This document shows positions 5,560-6,835 of a stretch of 6,835 nt of DNA, piece after piece. The notes beneath the pieces are model-generated. The model saw only the letters and a list, made by a program, of their open reading frames with translations, was not told the DNA's origin and searched no databases. The stretch comes from Nitrososphaera sp. (lineage in GTDB: Archaea; Thermoproteota; Nitrososphaeria; Nitrososphaerales; Nitrososphaeraceae). Within the stretch, counting starts at the first letter, position 1, and each line of letters begins with the position of its first letter. The stretch spans positions 1 to 6,835 of the forward strand of contig JAICPK010000051.1 in NCBI GenBank assembly GCA_025929855.1, given 5' to 3'. The translations under genes and the position numbers were made by a program.

Positions 5560-5608
5560 CTCGTTTTTGTAAGCTCAAGGCATAGTTTCTTTTTAGTCAG
5601 TTGTTTAT

Positions 5609-5620
5609 TACTTTAAAGTA
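5609..5620. promoter_or_regulatory. Perfect 12-base palindrome TACTTTAAAGTA before the methyltransferase
   Basis: The sequence is identical to its reverse complement and lies 47-58 bases before ATG 5667. Its core TTTAAA could be the TATA box, giving a transcript that starts near 5641 with a leader of about 25 bases. The symmetry could also be an operator for a dimeric regulator. If it is promoter DNA, the upstream TTG 5601 cannot be the translation start. Confidence 0.4.
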
Positions 5621-5666
5621 TAGGGGCTTTGGACGAATCACTAAAGCATGCAGACAGTATTTAGCG

Positions 5667-6545
5667 ATGCTTGTCCAACAAGAAATCACCAATCAGATAG
5701 ATGTCGGCAACTGTAAGGATATCCTGCGGGGACTCCCTGCAAATTCTGTCCAGTTAACAGTAACCTCACCACCGTATAGAAACGCGATCGACTATGATAT
5801 TCACGCATCGGGAAGCGGCGACTATTATCGAGGCAAGCTTGACTTGGATACCAATGATTATGTGAATGATATGACACATATCTTCGGTAATGAGGTCTAT
5901 CGCGTAACAAAGGAAGGCGGCTACTGCTGCATTGTCATAGCAAATGAAGTTGTTAATGGGACGATAGTACCCTTACCTCACATGCTGTTGTCCAGGCTTG
6001 TACAGCCCTTTGGAAAATGGAACCTTCATGAAGAGATCATTTGGCACAAAGTGACCGGTGGCACAAATCGATACGGATCCTTCATCATCCATCCCTACCC
6101 CAAGTACTACCGTGCAAACATTATGCATGAATTTATTCTCATCTTACGCAAGGGAGATGTCAATAGTGGTCGGACAAAAAAGATAGAGATTCTTCCAGCG
6201 ACACATGAAGAATGGACGAAAGAAATAGCCAACTCAGTTTGGCATATTGCACCAGTGCCACCCGGCTGCATCGATCATCCTTGCCCATTCCCAGAAGAAA
6301 TCCCATATCGTCTGATGAAATTGTATTCGTACGAGAATGATCTAGTACTGGATCCTTTTAACGGAAGCGGGCAGACCACAAAGGTGGCCCATCACCTCGG
6401 CCGTCGGTACGTGGGCATCGATTTGGTAAAAGAATATGTTGAACTGGCCAAATCCCGGATAGAAAAAGAGCCTGTTCATATACGAAATGAGGCGCTAGTG
6501 GCTAATTGGAGAAAAATCCCTTCTCACTATAATAAGAGGCCCTGA
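5667..6545 (+). CDS. Beta-class DNA methyltransferase (N4-cytosine or N6-adenine), apparently solitary
   Basis: This is an S-adenosylmethionine-dependent DNA amino-methyltransferase. With the start at ATG 5667 it has 292 residues. The catalytic motif IV, VTSPPYRNAIDY (32-43), comes first; a motif VIII-like HEEIIWHK (121-128) follows; and the AdoMet-binding motif I, VLDPFNGSGQTT (227-238), with YVGIDL (248-253), comes last. The IV-then-I order defines the beta class. SPPY is commonest in N4-cytosine enzymes, but N6-adenine specificity cannot be excluded. The target-recognition region is probably between about 128 and 210 and contains GGTNRYGSFI; its site cannot be read. The frame also opens at TTG 5601, adding 22 residues; I prefer ATG because this places DVGNCKDIL at the usual distance from the N-terminus and leaves the palindrome in the promoter. 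No restriction gene is adjacent in the window, so it may be a regulatory or housekeeping enzyme. Confidence 0.9.
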   Translation: MLVQQEITNQIDVGNCKDILRGLPANSVQLTVTSPPYRNAIDYDIHASGSGDYYRGKLDLDTNDYVNDMTHIFGNEVYRVTKEGGYCCIVIANEVVNGTIVPLPHMLLSRLVQPFGKWNLHEEIIWHKVTGGTNRYGSFIIHPYPKYYRANIMHEFILILRKGDVNSGRTKKIEILPATHEEWTKEIANSVWHIAPVPPGCIDHPCPFPEEIPYRLMKLYSYENDLVLDPFNGSGQTTKVAHHLGRRYVGIDLVKEYVELAKSRIEKEPVHIRNEALVANWRKIPSHYNKRP

Positions 6546-6600
6546 GATCTGGATATTGCACTTATACCAAATTCTGATATGAATGGATGTTTAACGCTAG

Positions 6601-6637
6601 CAGCTCAGCGCTATCAGCGCAAGGCCAACTTGAGCTG
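6601..6637 (+). other. Nested hairpin, candidate structured RNA or 3' UTR element
   Basis: CAGCTCA (6601-6607) pairs with TGAGCTG (6631-6637), enclosing a five-base-pair stem GCGCT/AGCGC (6608-6612 with 6616-6620) with loop ATC. The two stems abut on the 5' side, and ten unpaired bases (AAGGCCAACT) lie on the 3' side. It starts 56 bases past the methyltransferase stop. No U-tract follows on the plus strand, so it is not a standard terminator. ACTTATACC at 6560-6568 could be a TATA box for a short RNA. No known RNA family is recognised. Confidence 0.4.
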
Positions 6638-6724
6638 GACTCTTGATAAAAAACCGAAGAGAACTATTGTATAAGAGCTCAAAATAGTATATCAAAAAAA
6701 GTAGTTTACTAGCCTTATCGCACC

Positions 6725-6732
6725 TTTAATAA
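6725..6732 (+). promoter_or_regulatory. TATA-like box of the terminal zinc-finger gene
   Basis: TTTAATAA lies 23-30 bases before ATG 6755, close to the ideal archaeal spacing for a leaderless transcript. It also indicates that this gene is transcribed independently of the methyltransferase, whose stop lies about 180 bases upstream. Confidence 0.55.
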
Positions 6733-6754
6733 GGCTTGATGGTGAAACATATTC

Positions 6755-6835
6755 ATGTCAGCTGCAACTGCCGGGTCTAAGAGTCCAAGGCAGCACCGCT
6801 GTGGCATTTGTGGTAGAGTTTTTGACTCGGCAGAA
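6755..6835 (+). CDS. C2H2-type zinc-finger protein, N-terminal fragment (cut by window end)
   Basis: The frame opens at ATG 6755 and runs 27 codons to the last base: MSAATAGSKSPRQHRCGICG, then RVFDSAE. C16 and C19 (CGICGRVFDS) make the first half of a C2H2 or related zinc finger, preceded by a basic, small-residue tail; the histidine pair should follow within about a dozen residues past the window. An in-frame TGA just upstream (6743-6745) and the TATA-like box at 6725-6732 both support this start. It would be the second small zinc-finger gene here. The finger sequence is quite different from that at 2198-2389, so the two are not a recent duplication. The full length and any further domains are unknown. 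Confidence 0.75.
   Translation, partial: MSAATAGSKSPRQHRCGICGRVFDSAE

Noticed and set aside
5686..5910. 74-codon minus-strand frame opposite the methyltransferase
   Set aside because: It is antisense to motif IV of a clear methyltransferase and its product is arginine-, serine- and tyrosine-rich without a domain.

Overview
The window reads as archaeal chromosome, most likely from the Nitrososphaeria (Thaumarchaeota). The evidence is an archaeal-type DNA primase large subunit, the two-enzyme alternative entry into the shikimate pathway (ADH synthase plus 3-dehydroquinate synthase II) that replaces the usual first steps in many archaea, small single-finger C2H2 zinc proteins, and TATA-like boxes about 25-35 bases before start codons with almost no leader. 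Lineage is inferred from gene content and style, not from a marker-gene comparison.

Layout. Bases 1-860 (minus) hold the N-terminal 286 residues of the primase large subunit priL, cut by the window edge just after its first iron-sulfur cysteine. Across a 99-base divergent promoter region lies nfo (960-1820, plus), a complete endonuclease IV with all nine metal ligands. It converges tail to tail on a minus-strand pair: a 63-residue C2H2 zinc-finger protein with a TTG start (2198-2389), then a 105-residue single-pass membrane protein (1840-2157). Bases 2390-2902 are gene-poor, with one possible 37-codon minus-strand ORF.

Bases 2903-4742 (plus) carry the aroA'-aroB' pair, overlapping by eight bases. 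ADH synthase makes 2-amino-3,7-dideoxy-D-threo-hept-6-ulosonate and DHQ synthase II converts it to 3-dehydroquinate, so the two genes form a unit feeding aromatic amino acid synthesis. No later shikimate genes follow. Next comes a 48-residue, highly charged protein with three KEK(Y/F/M) repeats (4935-5081), followed by a 25-base pyrimidine tract complementary to those repeats. About 520 bases then hold only a weak 38-codon candidate ORF with a Shine-Dalgarno-like site.

Bases 5667-6542 (plus) encode a beta-class DNA methyltransferase (TSPPY before DPFNGSG) with no restriction enzyme visible beside it; the longer reading from TTG 5601 is doubtful. The last 290 bases contain a nested hairpin (6601-6637) and the start of a second C2H2 zinc-finger gene (6755 onward), cut by the window end.

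I see no tRNA, rRNA, CRISPR array, insertion sequence or evident new multi-gene defence system. The most interesting material is the set of small ORFs and structured non-coding elements between ordinary housekeeping genes.
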